From an uncultured Actinomycetes bacterium (GTDB taxonomy: Bacteria; Actinomycetota; Acidimicrobiia; Acidimicrobiales; Ilumatobacteraceae): DNA of 64,000 bases. The stretch spans positions 62,001 through 126,000 of the forward strand of contig CAIQJP010000161.1 in NCBI GenBank assembly GCA_903872155.1, in the 5' to 3' direction. A model generated the notes under the pieces. It did no database searches, was not told where the DNA came from, and saw only the letters and a program-made list of their open reading frames with translations. Each line of letters starts with the position of its first letter. The stretch's first letter is position 1. This document shows, piece after piece, positions 26,238 to 34,928 of this stretch. Position numbers and translations under genes: made by a program.

Positions 26238-28189
26238 GACGCACCCACGCTTGATTTACTGCGCAAGGTGACAGGAGTAATTCCGCCGCGTGACAAATCT
26301 TGACCAGTCCCTTGGCTACCGCCTGCTGGCGGAATAGGTGAGGCAACGATGTGCTCAAGTCCGTCACCGGTACATACTCCACAGTCGTAACACGGAGTCC
26401 AACGACAATCTTCAAGACCGAACTCGTTTAATGAGGCGCGCCAGTCTTGCCATAAGAAATCTTGGTGAAGGCCTGCTGACAAGTGATGCCAGGGCAAAAT
26501 TTCTTTTTCGTCACGATGTCTGGTGATATAGAAATCAGGAGACAATCCTTCGGCTGCCATTGCATCAAGCCAACGATCAAGTTTGAAATACTCTGACCAC
26601 TCTTGAAACACGCCACCGTCGCGCCATACGCGCTCAATGACAGCTCCGATACGGCGGTCACCACGACTTGCCAAACCTTCAGCCAGCGATGCTGACGGGT
26701 CGTGCCACTTCACATTGACACCTTTGGTTTTGGTCGCGGCATCGCGTACCAAACCAATTTTGCGACGCAATTCGGGAACGCTGTTCTGCCCAAACCACTG
26801 GAAAGGAGTATGCGATTTAGGGACGAATCCACCAATACTTACTGTCACATTGGCTCGTCCCGTATGACGCTTACCGACCGCGACACATCCGGCCGCCAGA
26901 TCAATAATGCCTTGCGTATCGATATCGGTTTCGGTGGGCAGACCAGTCAAGAAGTACAACTTGGCACGCGACCATCCAGAAGCAAATGCTGATTCAACGG
27001 CACCGTACAGATCTTCTTCGGTAATGAGTTTGTTGATCACTGTTCGCAATCGCCACGTGCCTGCTTCGGGGGCGAAGGTCAATCCGCTACGACGCCCGCC
27101 CGCAACTTTGGCCGCGAGACCAACAGTGAAAGCGTCAACGCGCAACGACGGCAAACTGACCGTTGGTGCACCGCATGCGGTCGGGTCGGGAACGATTGAC
27201 GAAATGACTGATTCGATACCACTGAAATCGGCGGTGGACAACGACGTGAGACTGACTTCGTTATACCCCGTACGTTGCAATCCATCAACAATCATTGAGC
27301 GAACTTGCTCAGCCGGGCGCTCGCGAACTGGTCGCGTGATCATTCCGGCTTGGCAGAATCGGCAGCCGCGGGTACATCCACGGAAAACTTCGACAGCAAG
27401 ACGGTCGTGCACTACTTCAGTTATTGGTGCAAGCGGATTGCGCGGGTAATCCCAATCGCCAAGATCAGAGACGGTGCGCTTCATAACTCGCTCAGGAACA
27501 CCGGCGTACAACGGCTTGATTTCACGAATGTGCTCACCGTCGTACTCGACGCCATACAGCGACGGCACATAGACACCCGGGATTTGCGCCAGAGCTTTCA
27601 AAACTGCAAGTCGCGAGCCTTCGGTGCGTCCCGATGCTTTCCACTCACGAACAACTTCGGTGATTTCGCCGATGACTTCTTCGCCTTCACCTAAAACGGC
27701 GACGTCAATGAAGTCGGCCATGGGTTCGGGGTTGAAGGCGGCGTGACCACCGATCATGACGATCGGATCGGTCGGCGAACGGAGTTCGGCCCTCACTGGG
27801 ACCCCAGCAAGGTCGACCATATTGAGCAAATTCGTGAAAACCAGTTCGGATGACAAGTTGAAAGCCAAGATGTCAAAATCTTCGGCGGCACGATGTGAGT
27901 CGACCGAAAAGAGGGGAATCCCCCGCTCACGCATCAGGGCCTCAAGGTCGACCCAGGGCGCGTACGTACGCTCGGCTACGGCGTCGGGGCGCTCATTCAG
28001 AATCTCGTACAGGATCTGCAGCCCTTGATTGGGCAGGCCGACCTCATACACATCGGGGTAAGCGAGGAGCCAAGCCACTTTGCCGTGGCCGTGCTGAGGA
28101 ACTATCGCTCCATCTTCGCACCCGATATAGCGGGCTGGTTTGCGCACCCGAGCAAGAAGCGGTTCTAGCCGCGACCACAGGGATGTCAT
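26234..28189 (-). CDS. TIGR03960-family B12-binding-like radical SAM protein
   Basis: A 651-aa enzyme. The N-terminal Rossmann-like region (about 1-230) resembles a B12-binding fold (VAWLLAYPDVYEVGLPNQGL, VMIGGHAAFNPEPMADFIDVAVLGEGEE). The radical SAM core has the cluster motif CTRGCRFCQAG, i.e. CxxxCxxC. The C-terminal part ends in a second Cys set (CRWTPCYDCGVCTGDG). The reaction is unknown; it always travels with DUF2344. Upstream is a TACAAT box 9 nt before the ATG and a DnaA-box match, so it may have its own promoter rather than relying on rodA readthrough. Confidence 0.88.
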   Translation of the reverse strand: MTSLWSRLEPLLARVRKPARYIGCEDGAIVPQHGHGKVAWLLAYPDVYEVGLPNQGLQILYEILNERPDAVAERTYAPWVDLEALMRERGIPLFSVDSHRAAEDFDILAFNLSSELVFTNLLNMVDLAGVPVRAELRSPTDPIVMIGGHAAFNPEPMADFIDVAVLGEGEEVIGEITEVVREWKASGRTEGSRLAVLKALAQIPGVYVPSLYGVEYDGEHIREIKPLYAGVPERVMKRTVSDLGDWDYPRNPLAPITEVVHDRLAVEVFRGCTRGCRFCQAGMITRPVRERPAEQVRSMIVDGLQRTGYNEVSLTSLSTADFSGIESVISSIVPDPTACGAPTVSLPSLRVDAFTVGLAAKVAGGRRSGLTFAPEAGTWRLRTVINKLITEEDLYGAVESAFASGWSRAKLYFLTGLPTETDIDTQGIIDLAAGCVAVGKRHTGRANVTVSIGGFVPKSHTPFQWFGQNSVPELRRKIGLVRDAATKTKGVNVKWHDPSASLAEGLASRGDRRIGAVIERVWRDGGVFQEWSEYFKLDRWLDAMAAEGLSPDFYITRHRDEKEILPWHHLSAGLHQDFLWQDWRASLNEFGLEDCRWTPCYDCGVCTGDGLEHIVASPIPPAGGSQGTGQDLSRGGITPVTLRSKSSVGAS

Positions 28190-28247
28190 GACTTGCGAAT
28201 TGTACCGTCAGACCGCCAAGTCGGGTCGCTTATCGGTACAGACCACC

Positions 28248-28256
28248 TGTGGATAA
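28248..28256 (-). promoter_or_regulatory. DnaA-box match upstream of the radical SAM gene
   Basis: TGTGGATAA on the plus strand is the exact complement of the consensus DnaA box TTATCCACA. It lies in the 93-nt gap between rodA and the TIGR03960 gene, about 60 nt before its start. Single box; relevance is inferred. Confidence 0.4.
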
Positions 28257-28282
28257 GTCAGCCCACTCTCAATACGACCGGT

Positions 28283-29446
28283 CTACCGCATGCGGCGCAT
28301 GTGGATGCTTTCGACCAGGCCCACCATGATGGCGAAAGACACCAACGACGACCCGCCATAGCTCACAAAGGGTAAGGGCACACCGGTCACGGGCATGATG
28401 CCCATGGTCATGCCGATGTTTTGAAAAACATGCCACAAAATGACCCCAAAAATGCCCGCACAGATATACGAACCAAAAAGGTCTTTGCTGAGGTGCCCGA
28501 CTCGCCAAATACGGAAAAGTAGTAGTCCGAAGAGTCCGAGAACGACTCCCCCGCCAATCATCCCGAACTGTTCGGCAATCGCCGAAAAGATGAAGTCACT
28601 TTGCTGCACCGGAATGAATTTGCCGTTAGTCAGTGGAGCCTTGAGGTAGCCCTTGCCAAACCAACCCCCGGTCGCAACGGCACGCTTGGCATAACGCACT
28701 TGGAAGACGTACTTCTCCAGGTCCTTATCGGAAGAGTTTTGATTAATAAAAGCCGTAATTCGTTTCAACTGGTATCGGTCGACAATTCCAGCAACGATTG
28801 CGGCTGCGACCGTGCCAACAGTGAGCACACTGATTAAAGCCAGGTAACGCAGCCGAGCTCCCGCCATGACCAAAACGCACAACGAACCGACGATCAATAC
28901 GAATGCCGAACCAAGGTCGGGCTGCACAATGATCAATGCCGTCGGAATTCCGACGAGCACCAGACCTCCAATGAACTTTGAGTAACTCATGTCTTCTTCG
29001 CGAGACTCGCTGAAGTACGCGGCTAACGCGACCAACACTGCTGGCTTGGCAAATTCAGCGGGCTGAAATGCCACGGGACCAAAGTCAAAAGAAAGTCGGG
29101 CGCCACCTTTCAGAGCACCGACCGATAGCACCATCAACAATCCGATAACGGAACATCCGTACAAGAAATATGCTCGCTCGCGAAGTAGTTGATAATCGAA
29201 TGCCATCACAATGACGAGAACAACAGCCGACGCAATCAAGAACGTCACTTGGCGAACGGCGAACCAATACGGATCAGCATCAACTTTCCAATACGTCGCG
29301 CTATAGATCGCAAATGCCCCGATAACTCCCAGCAGTACGACGGGCGCAAGCATTGTCCAATCAATATTGCGGCGCGGATCACCAGGACCAGAACGAATAT
29401 TTCCTAAACGACTTTGTGGTCGTTTATTGAGAATTGGAAAAGCCAT
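28283..29446 (-). CDS. rodA: Rod-shape SEDS glycosyltransferase RodA
   Basis: SEDS-family peptidoglycan polymerase working with PBP2 in lateral wall growth. 387 aa from ATG 29446, which shares its A with the mrdA stop (TGATG). About ten membrane helices. Family segments are PVAFQPAEFAKPAVLVALAAYFS, VQPDLGSAFVLIVG (catalytic Asp region), FIPVQQSDFIFSAIAEQFGMIGG and a C-terminal VPLPFVSYGGSSLVSFAIMVGLVES. A longer upstream start inside mrdA is rejected. It belongs to the elongasome operon mreB-mreC-mreD-mrdA-rodA. Confidence 0.93.
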   Translation of the reverse strand: MAFPILNKRPQSRLGNIRSGPGDPRRNIDWTMLAPVVLLGVIGAFAIYSATYWKVDADPYWFAVRQVTFLIASAVVLVIVMAFDYQLLRERAYFLYGCSVIGLLMVLSVGALKGGARLSFDFGPVAFQPAEFAKPAVLVALAAYFSESREEDMSYSKFIGGLVLVGIPTALIIVQPDLGSAFVLIVGSLCVLVMAGARLRYLALISVLTVGTVAAAIVAGIVDRYQLKRITAFINQNSSDKDLEKYVFQVRYAKRAVATGGWFGKGYLKAPLTNGKFIPVQQSDFIFSAIAEQFGMIGGGVVLGLFGLLLFRIWRVGHLSKDLFGSYICAGIFGVILWHVFQNIGMTMGIMPVTGVPLPFVSYGGSSLVSFAIMVGLVESIHMRRMR

Positions 29447-31650
29447 CAGTCGCGACCACCATAAGCAGCTCCACCAAGACAACGATTACTTGGCAATGAA
29501 CGTTCGGGAGCAGCAACCGTCGCTGTGATGTCAAGTGGATTAGATGGAAGTACTTCGGCCATTGTCGCCGCACCGGCGGCTGCCATAAACATGCACTTCA
29601 CAACCGGCGCAGCCGCCTTTGATCCGTAACCACTCTTTTCAAGATAAGCCGTCACAACATAGGGTTGATTCGGATCGATACTAAATGCCGCGAAAGCAGA
29701 CGAGTCATTCCACGGCAAACTTGCCGCACCCTGGGCAGTTCCTGTTTTTCCGGCAATCGGCAAATCTTCGTAGGGATAACTCTGGAAGAGTTTTTCACCA
29801 GTTGTGTAGTGATACGAATCGTAAAACAATCCGGGGCCGGTGATGACTCGAGTTAATCCGCGCACAATCGGATCAAGAACTTCGGGGGCAATATTCAAAC
29901 TACGAATGGTGTCCTTGGTACCAAGATTGATCGCCACAGTTGACTTAGTGAGATCGGCGACGCCTACTTGATCAGAATTTGGTGTTCCCGGTTCTAGCAA
30001 TGCAAGTGCGAGCAATGGACGATTGACGTCGCCACCATTTGCCAGAGTTCCATAAGCTTGCGCTAGCTGCAACGGCGTGGCGGCCAAGAGACCCTGACCG
30101 ACTGCCAGCTGCACATTGTCGCCGACGAGATACTTAGTGCTTTCACCTTCCATCAAGACACCACTCTCAACCAGCTTCTTTTTACTTTCCTTATCGGGCA
30201 CTCGACCAGCCGACTCAAAAGGCAAATCAATACCCGTCAAACTTCCGAAACCAAACTTACGAACTTCTTCTTGCAAGATTGGCTGACCACCACGTTCAGA
30301 GAATATTTCTTCTCCAATCTTGTAAAAGAAAGTGTCAGATGAGACAGCTAGAGCATCTTCAACGTTGACCTTGCCGTATCGACATGCATAGTTACCGCCA
30401 CCACACAATGCATTTCGATAAATGCACTTAATCATTTGACACGTCTCTTTATCGATACTGACCAATGTGTATTCGCCTTGGTCGAGATAACGATATTCAG
30501 AGCCACCTGGCAACTGCCCGGTATCAAGGGCTGCGTAGGCAACAAAAGGCTTAAAGCTTGAACCCAAGTTGTACTGACCCTGAATTGCTCGGTTCACCAA
30601 AAGTGATTTATCTGGATCATCAGTCTTAGGAAAGATCTCCGCGAATTTGCTTCCAGAAATTCCGGAGTTGAACCAACGATTATCAAATGTTGGATAACTC
30701 GCTAGCGCCATCACTTCGCCAGTCGAGTAATTCATCATGACCACCGAACCTGCCGGGGCCTTTAGATTTTGGCAATCGGGGAACTGCGGCTTGACCGATT
30801 TACGTTTTGCATCCTTGGCTTGGCACGTCTCCACAAAACGACGTAAGCGAAGTTGAGTTTCTAAAGCCTGTTCGGCGAATTGCTGATAGTTGAGATCAAT
30901 TGAGAGTTGCAGGTCATTGCCAGGGATCGGCTCAACTCGTTCAATAACCCGCAAAATTGCACCACGGGAATCGACTTCATATTTCACATAGCCAGGAGTT
31001 CCGCGCAAATAACGTTCGTACACCTTTTCAACACCGAATTGACCAACTCGTTCATTCAGGTTGTAACCCAAATCGAGATACTGGGCACTGTCATTTTGAG
31101 TGATGGCCCCAAGGTAACCAAGTATGTGCGCAGCTATTGGGGCGTAGGGATAGGCGCGCTTCCATTCAGTTGTGACATCGATTCCGGGGAAGTCTTCACT
31201 GCGTTCGAGTAAATACATCGCAGTGTCTTCACCGACATCTTCTTGAATCGGCAGAGGGAGTAAAGGACTGTATTTTGAACCCTTCGGCTTCCCGTCCGAT
31301 CCGAGCGGCCCGGCGTAACGCGTTTCTAAATCTGTCACCGTTGTTTGCAGTATCGGAGCAAGCCGCCCAAATAGTTCAAGTCGATCTGCCTGATCACGCA
31401 ATGCTTCCCACGACACGGTCACCGTCAACATCTTTTCGTTATCGGCCATGATGCGTCCGAAACGATCAAAAATGCGTCCGCGCTCGGGTAACAATTTTTG
31501 GGTGCGCGTCTTGTTTGATTGCACCTTTTGTTCGAGCGCCGGTGAGTCAACGACTTGCAAGAACCACATGCGCATTCCCATCGCACCAAACAACAGCATC
31601 GCAACAACGCCAATTGCGGCCAACCGACTTGAACGTTTGTCAGTTGCCAT
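29446..31650 (-). CDS. mrdA: Penicillin-binding protein 2 (elongation transpeptidase)
   Basis: Class B PBP that crosslinks lateral wall peptidoglycan. 734 aa. It has an N-terminal signal anchor (RLAAIGVVAMLLFGAMGMRMWFLQVV), a PBP dimerisation domain with RGRIFDRFGRIMADN, and a transpeptidase domain. That domain has the SxxK motif in LGSSFKPFVAYAALD, an SSD-type second motif (VSSDTFFYKIG) and KTG in IAGKTGTAQGAAS. The domain contains several additional Cys (CQMIKCIYRNALCGGGNYAC) suggestive of disulfides on the outer face. Coupled to rodA by overlap and 42 nt downstream of mreD. Confidence 0.93.
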   Translation of the reverse strand: MATDKRSSRLAAIGVVAMLLFGAMGMRMWFLQVVDSPALEQKVQSNKTRTQKLLPERGRIFDRFGRIMADNEKMLTVTVSWEALRDQADRLELFGRLAPILQTTVTDLETRYAGPLGSDGKPKGSKYSPLLPLPIQEDVGEDTAMYLLERSEDFPGIDVTTEWKRAYPYAPIAAHILGYLGAITQNDSAQYLDLGYNLNERVGQFGVEKVYERYLRGTPGYVKYEVDSRGAILRVIERVEPIPGNDLQLSIDLNYQQFAEQALETQLRLRRFVETCQAKDAKRKSVKPQFPDCQNLKAPAGSVVMMNYSTGEVMALASYPTFDNRWFNSGISGSKFAEIFPKTDDPDKSLLVNRAIQGQYNLGSSFKPFVAYAALDTGQLPGGSEYRYLDQGEYTLVSIDKETCQMIKCIYRNALCGGGNYACRYGKVNVEDALAVSSDTFFYKIGEEIFSERGGQPILQEEVRKFGFGSLTGIDLPFESAGRVPDKESKKKLVESGVLMEGESTKYLVGDNVQLAVGQGLLAATPLQLAQAYGTLANGGDVNRPLLALALLEPGTPNSDQVGVADLTKSTVAINLGTKDTIRSLNIAPEVLDPIVRGLTRVITGPGLFYDSYHYTTGEKLFQSYPYEDLPIAGKTGTAQGAASLPWNDSSAFAAFSIDPNQPYVVTAYLEKSGYGSKAAAPVVKCMFMAAAGAATMAEVLPSNPLDITATVAAPERSLPSNRCLGGAAYGGRD

Positions 31651-31692
31651 CGCAATAGCCTGACATATGGTTTGCAGTGAGTGGCGTCGCCA

Positions 31693-32229
31693 TTACAAGA
31701 AGACCTCAGCAGGGGGTGCGAGCCGTTGATTGCGTCGTACTGCCAGCGACCATCGAGCAATCGGCACTGCAATAAAACTAAAGAGCGCATTGGTAATAGC
31801 AACCACAATGATCACTTTTGTCAGCCGTGACGACAACCAACCTTCAACACCGATCCAATTGGCGACCACTGGCAACACAAAAGTTGCAAGTCCACTCACG
31901 AGGCCTAGGACTAAAGCATTTAACCATTTTGGATTTTCAATAGCGCGTGAGTGAAGGTACCCAGCGCCCCAACCCGCCGCTCCGTATACCAAAGCTGAAA
32001 GCCCCAATGGACTAGTGACAACAAGGTCAAACATCAGACCGAAAACAAAACCAGCTAATGCTCCATTTTCTGAGCCGCCTGCTAAACCAGCAGCGATTGA
32101 TAACGCCAACATTATTTGTAGAACAACACCGAAAATCTTTACCTCTGCAAAAAAAGTTGTTTGTAGCGCCAAGGCAGGAAGGCCCACCAAGAGCAATCGC
32201 ACTAAGGGTCTGTTCACAAAATCAATCAT
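31693..32229 (-). CDS. mreD: Rod shape-determining membrane protein MreD
   Basis: A 178-aa membrane protein with about five helices (for example LVGLPALALQTTFFAEVKIFG, LSIAAGLAGGSENGALAGFVFGLMFDL and GWGAGYLHSR). Size, hydrophobic pattern and position between mreC and mrdA identify it as MreD, whose sequence is poorly conserved. The ATG overlaps the mreC stop by 4 nt. It links MreC and the PBP2-RodA synthase in the elongasome. Confidence 0.85.
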   Translation of the reverse strand: MIDFVNRPLVRLLLVGLPALALQTTFFAEVKIFGVVLQIMLALSIAAGLAGGSENGALAGFVFGLMFDLVVTSPLGLSALVYGAAGWGAGYLHSRAIENPKWLNALVLGLVSGLATFVLPVVANWIGVEGWLSSRLTKVIIVVAITNALFSFIAVPIARWSLAVRRNQRLAPPAEVFL

Positions 32230-33371
32230 GGAGTTCCTGTTGCGACGGGCTGATACAACAAAACTCGCACAAAGTTCAGAGCAGTTAATTTGGCAGTCAA
32301 ACGGACTTCCAGAACAGCACCAGAAGTTCCTGTACGTTCAACAATTTTGATCACTCGGCCAACCACAATTCCACGCGGGGCCAAACTTTGCGAACCACCA
32401 GAAGTAATCACCAATGCACCAACTTGAACTTCACCAAATCGCGAATTTTGATCGATGAATTCAACGACTGGAGCATTATCGATTCCGCGACCTCGGAAAA
32501 TCCCAGTCTCAGCAACTGGGAGATCGTCAAGGTTGATCGTGGTTGTCGGACCACCAGCAGTCGTGCCTGGGGCAATCGTGACAATGTCGCCAGTTGTCGT
32601 TGGAGCCAAAGCCCCAAAGTCAACGCCAGATAGATCGATCGTCGTTGATGTTGTTGATGAAGTTGTCTGTGCATTTGGATCAACGATTGCTGTTGCTAGC
32701 GGACCTACAGGCACAAGAGTTGTCGTTGTTGTGCTTGTAGTTGTCGTCGACGTACTGGTCGTCGTCGTTGTCGACGTTGTCGTTGTGGTGGTCGTCGCCG
32801 GCACCATGTCCGGTTGATTCACTACTTGAACGGGGATTGCGTAAAGAGAATCGTTTGCAAGAAGCACTAACGAGCGATTGTTGTCGACCCACGTAATTCG
32901 ACCAACCAACCCCGCTGCATTCACTACTGGCATTCCTACTCGCAAACCTCGGTCGCTTCCCTGATTGATTTCGACCGTTTGCGAATAGTTAGAAGGCGTA
33001 CCGCCAACCACTTGGGCTGTCACAGACGAGATATCAGCAAGGTTGTCAATACCATTCAACGCCAACAATTCTTGAGCATCGCGCACGGTGGCAAGAGCAG
33101 CAATAAATGCTCCTTCTTGTTGATCGAGTTGGTCTTGAAGTCGTTGATTCTCGGCTTCAAGATCGCCGTAATGGGTGATGCCACGCCATGTGTTTTCAAG
33201 CGGCCGCGTGACGACACGCGCAGAACTCTGCACTGGTTCAAAGATTGTGCTGAAAACATTGCGCAATCCATGGACTACTGAGCTTCCTTGAAGGTCAAGG
33301 GTGATTAGCAATATTGAAGACAGAGCGAGAAGGGCAATAGCCCGACGACGACTTACCGAATAAACCGGCAT
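32226..33371 (-). CDS. mreC: Rod shape-determining protein MreC with Thr-rich insertion
   Basis: Bitopic elongasome protein, 381 aa. Membrane anchor at about residues 9-27, coiled coil (YGDLEAENQRLQDQLDQQEGAFIAAL) at about 68-95, then the beta-barrel domain (TPSNYSQTVEINQGSDRGLRVGMPVVNAAGLVGRI ... LVITSGGSQSLAPRGIVVGRV). The domain is interrupted between IPVQV (about 180) and ETGIFRGRG (about 290) by roughly 100 residues rich in Thr/Ser, including near-pure threonine at 193-218. Canonical MreC has a short turn there. The insertion is in frame and low-complexity, probably an extracellular disordered or glycosylated loop. It is 15 nt after mreB and overlaps mreD by 4 nt. Confidence 0.9.
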   Translation of the reverse strand: MPVYSVSRRRAIALLALSSILLITLDLQGSSVVHGLRNVFSTIFEPVQSSARVVTRPLENTWRGITHYGDLEAENQRLQDQLDQQEGAFIAALATVRDAQELLALNGIDNLADISSVTAQVVGGTPSNYSQTVEINQGSDRGLRVGMPVVNAAGLVGRITWVDNNRSLVLLANDSLYAIPVQVVNQPDMVPATTTTTTTSTTTTTSTSTTTTSTTTTTLVPVGPLATAIVDPNAQTTSSTTSTTIDLSGVDFGALAPTTTGDIVTIAPGTTAGGPTTTINLDDLPVAETGIFRGRGIDNAPVVEFIDQNSRFGEVQVGALVITSGGSQSLAPRGIVVGRVIKIVERTGTSGAVLEVRLTAKLTALNFVRVLLYQPVATGTP

Positions 33372-33386
33372 GAATCAGATCCTGAC

Positions 33387-34418
33387 CTAGTCGTCGCTCT
33401 GCGACAAGAGACCGCGCATCATCTCAATATTTTCCAAGGCTCGCCCCGAGCCAATAACGACCGAATACAACGGATCATTAGCGATATTGATCGGCATTCC
33501 GGTTTCATGGGCCAAACGACGATCGATTCCAGCAAGCAACGCGCCGCCGCCCGTAATCGTGATCCCTTGGTGCATGATGTCGGCTGCTAGCTCTGGTGGA
33601 GTTTTGTCAAGAGTTGTACGTACGGCATCAACGATGGCAGCCACAGGTTCGGCGATGGCTTCACGAACTTGATCGGTCGACAACGAAATTGTTCGCGGCA
33701 ATCCACTGATGAGATCACGACCACGAATGTCTGCAGTCATCTCTTCTTCGAATGGCCATGCCGAACCCATTTGAATTTTGATTTCTTCAGCAGTTCGTTC
33801 ACCCACTGCTAATGAGAACTCTTTTTTCAGATAGGCCAATAGCGCTTCATCGAGTTCATCTCCAGCGATGCGCAACGACTGGGCGGTCACGATGCCACCC
33901 AATGAAATCACCGCGACTTCGGTCGTACCGCCACCGATATCGACGATCATGTTGCCGCTCGGTTCATGAACCGCCAAGTCTGCACCAATAGCCGCCGCCA
34001 TCGGTTCTTCAATAATGTGCACGGGCTTGCGGGCTCCGGCATATTCGGCGGCGTCTTGAACAGCGCGCTGCTCAACTCCGGTGATCCCCGACGGCACACA
34101 CAGCACCATACGCGGCTTGCTCCAACGACTGCTGTGCACTTTTTGAATGAAATAGCGCAACATCTTTTCGCACACATCAAAGTCCGCAATGACGCCATCT
34201 TTGAGTGGTCGTACGGCGCGAATGTGCCCCGGGGTACGACCCATCATGCGCTTAGCTTCGTGGCCAACCGCTACGGGCTTGCCATCAGAAACGTCAAGAG
34301 CAACCACGGACGGCTCATTTAAAACAACGCCTTGACCCCGGACATAGATCAGCGTGTTGGCTGTTCCAAGGTCGATTGCTATATCTCGCCCGAGGGCCAG
34401 CGGATTACTGCGGGCCAT
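33387..34418 (-). CDS. mreB: Rod shape-determining protein MreB
   Basis: Bacterial actin homologue directing lateral wall synthesis. 343 aa, normal length. Phosphate 1 motif DIAIDLGTANTLIYVRG, phosphate 2 MIVDIGGGTTEVAVISLGG, and adenosine motif GITITGGGALLAGIDRRLA. The conserved RPLKDGVIADFDVCEKMLRYFI is also present. It starts the mreBCD-mrdA-rodA cassette, 56 nt downstream of ndk. The N-terminal amphipathic segment is short (MARSNPLALGR). Confidence 0.96.
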   Translation of the reverse strand: MARSNPLALGRDIAIDLGTANTLIYVRGQGVVLNEPSVVALDVSDGKPVAVGHEAKRMMGRTPGHIRAVRPLKDGVIADFDVCEKMLRYFIQKVHSSRWSKPRMVLCVPSGITGVEQRAVQDAAEYAGARKPVHIIEEPMAAAIGADLAVHEPSGNMIVDIGGGTTEVAVISLGGIVTAQSLRIAGDELDEALLAYLKKEFSLAVGERTAEEIKIQMGSAWPFEEEMTADIRGRDLISGLPRTISLSTDQVREAIAEPVAAIVDAVRTTLDKTPPELAADIMHQGITITGGGALLAGIDRRLAHETGMPINIANDPLYSVVIGSGRALENIEMMRGLLSQSDD

Positions 34419-34474
34419 GGCCAGAGCCTCCTACGACGTGCGGCACCTGCCAAAAAGCAGGGGTCCCCGAAATG

Positions 34475-34885
34475 TTACAGATTGGGGAAGAAAATACTGA
34501 TCTCGCGCTCGGCCGAAGCCAAGGAATCGCTGCCGTGCACCAAGTTCTCCGTGAACAAGATGCCAAGATCACCACGGATGGTGCCAGGGGCGGCGTTGCG
34601 AGGATTGGTCGCGCCCATCATGTTGCGGACGACTTCCCAGGTATTTTCGGGGCTCTCAAGCACCAAAGCCACCACGGGTCCACGCGACATAAAGGTCACT
34701 AATTCGCCGTAAAAGCCCTTGCCAACATGCTCTTCGTAGTGGCGAGCCAGTGTGTCGGCATCAAGTTGACGCAATTCCAGGGCCACAACGGTGAGACCTT
34801 TGGCTTCGAATCGGGACAAAACTGATCCGATGAGGCCGCGTTCGACGGTATCGGGCTTTAAAAGGACAAGGGTACGGTCAGACAT
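34475..34885 (-). CDS. ndk: Nucleoside diphosphate kinase
   Basis: Transfers the terminal phosphate between NTPs and NDPs through a phospho-His. 136 aa from ATG 34885. TLVLLKPDTVERGLIG opens the fold, followed by HVGKGFYGELVTFMSRGPV, the nucleotide-binding MMGATNPRNAAPGTIRGDLG, and the active-site His in ENLVHGSDS. A longer frame into folC is rejected because ndk homologues begin at this Met. It lies between folC (44 nt upstream) and mreB. Confidence 0.96.
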   Translation of the reverse strand: MSDRTLVLLKPDTVERGLIGSVLSRFEAKGLTVVALELRQLDADTLARHYEEHVGKGFYGELVTFMSRGPVVALVLESPENTWEVVRNMMGATNPRNAAPGTIRGDLGILFTENLVHGSDSLASAEREISIFFPNL

Positions 34886-34928
34886 GGTCACTAACCCTAC
34901 CGCCCAGTTCGCGTCCTCGCTGTTCGGG

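Noticed and set aside
32660-32817. Plus-strand valine-rich ORF opposite the MreC Thr-rich segment
   Set aside because: It is the shadow of the Thr codons (ACN read as GTN on the other strand); low complexity only and no start signals.
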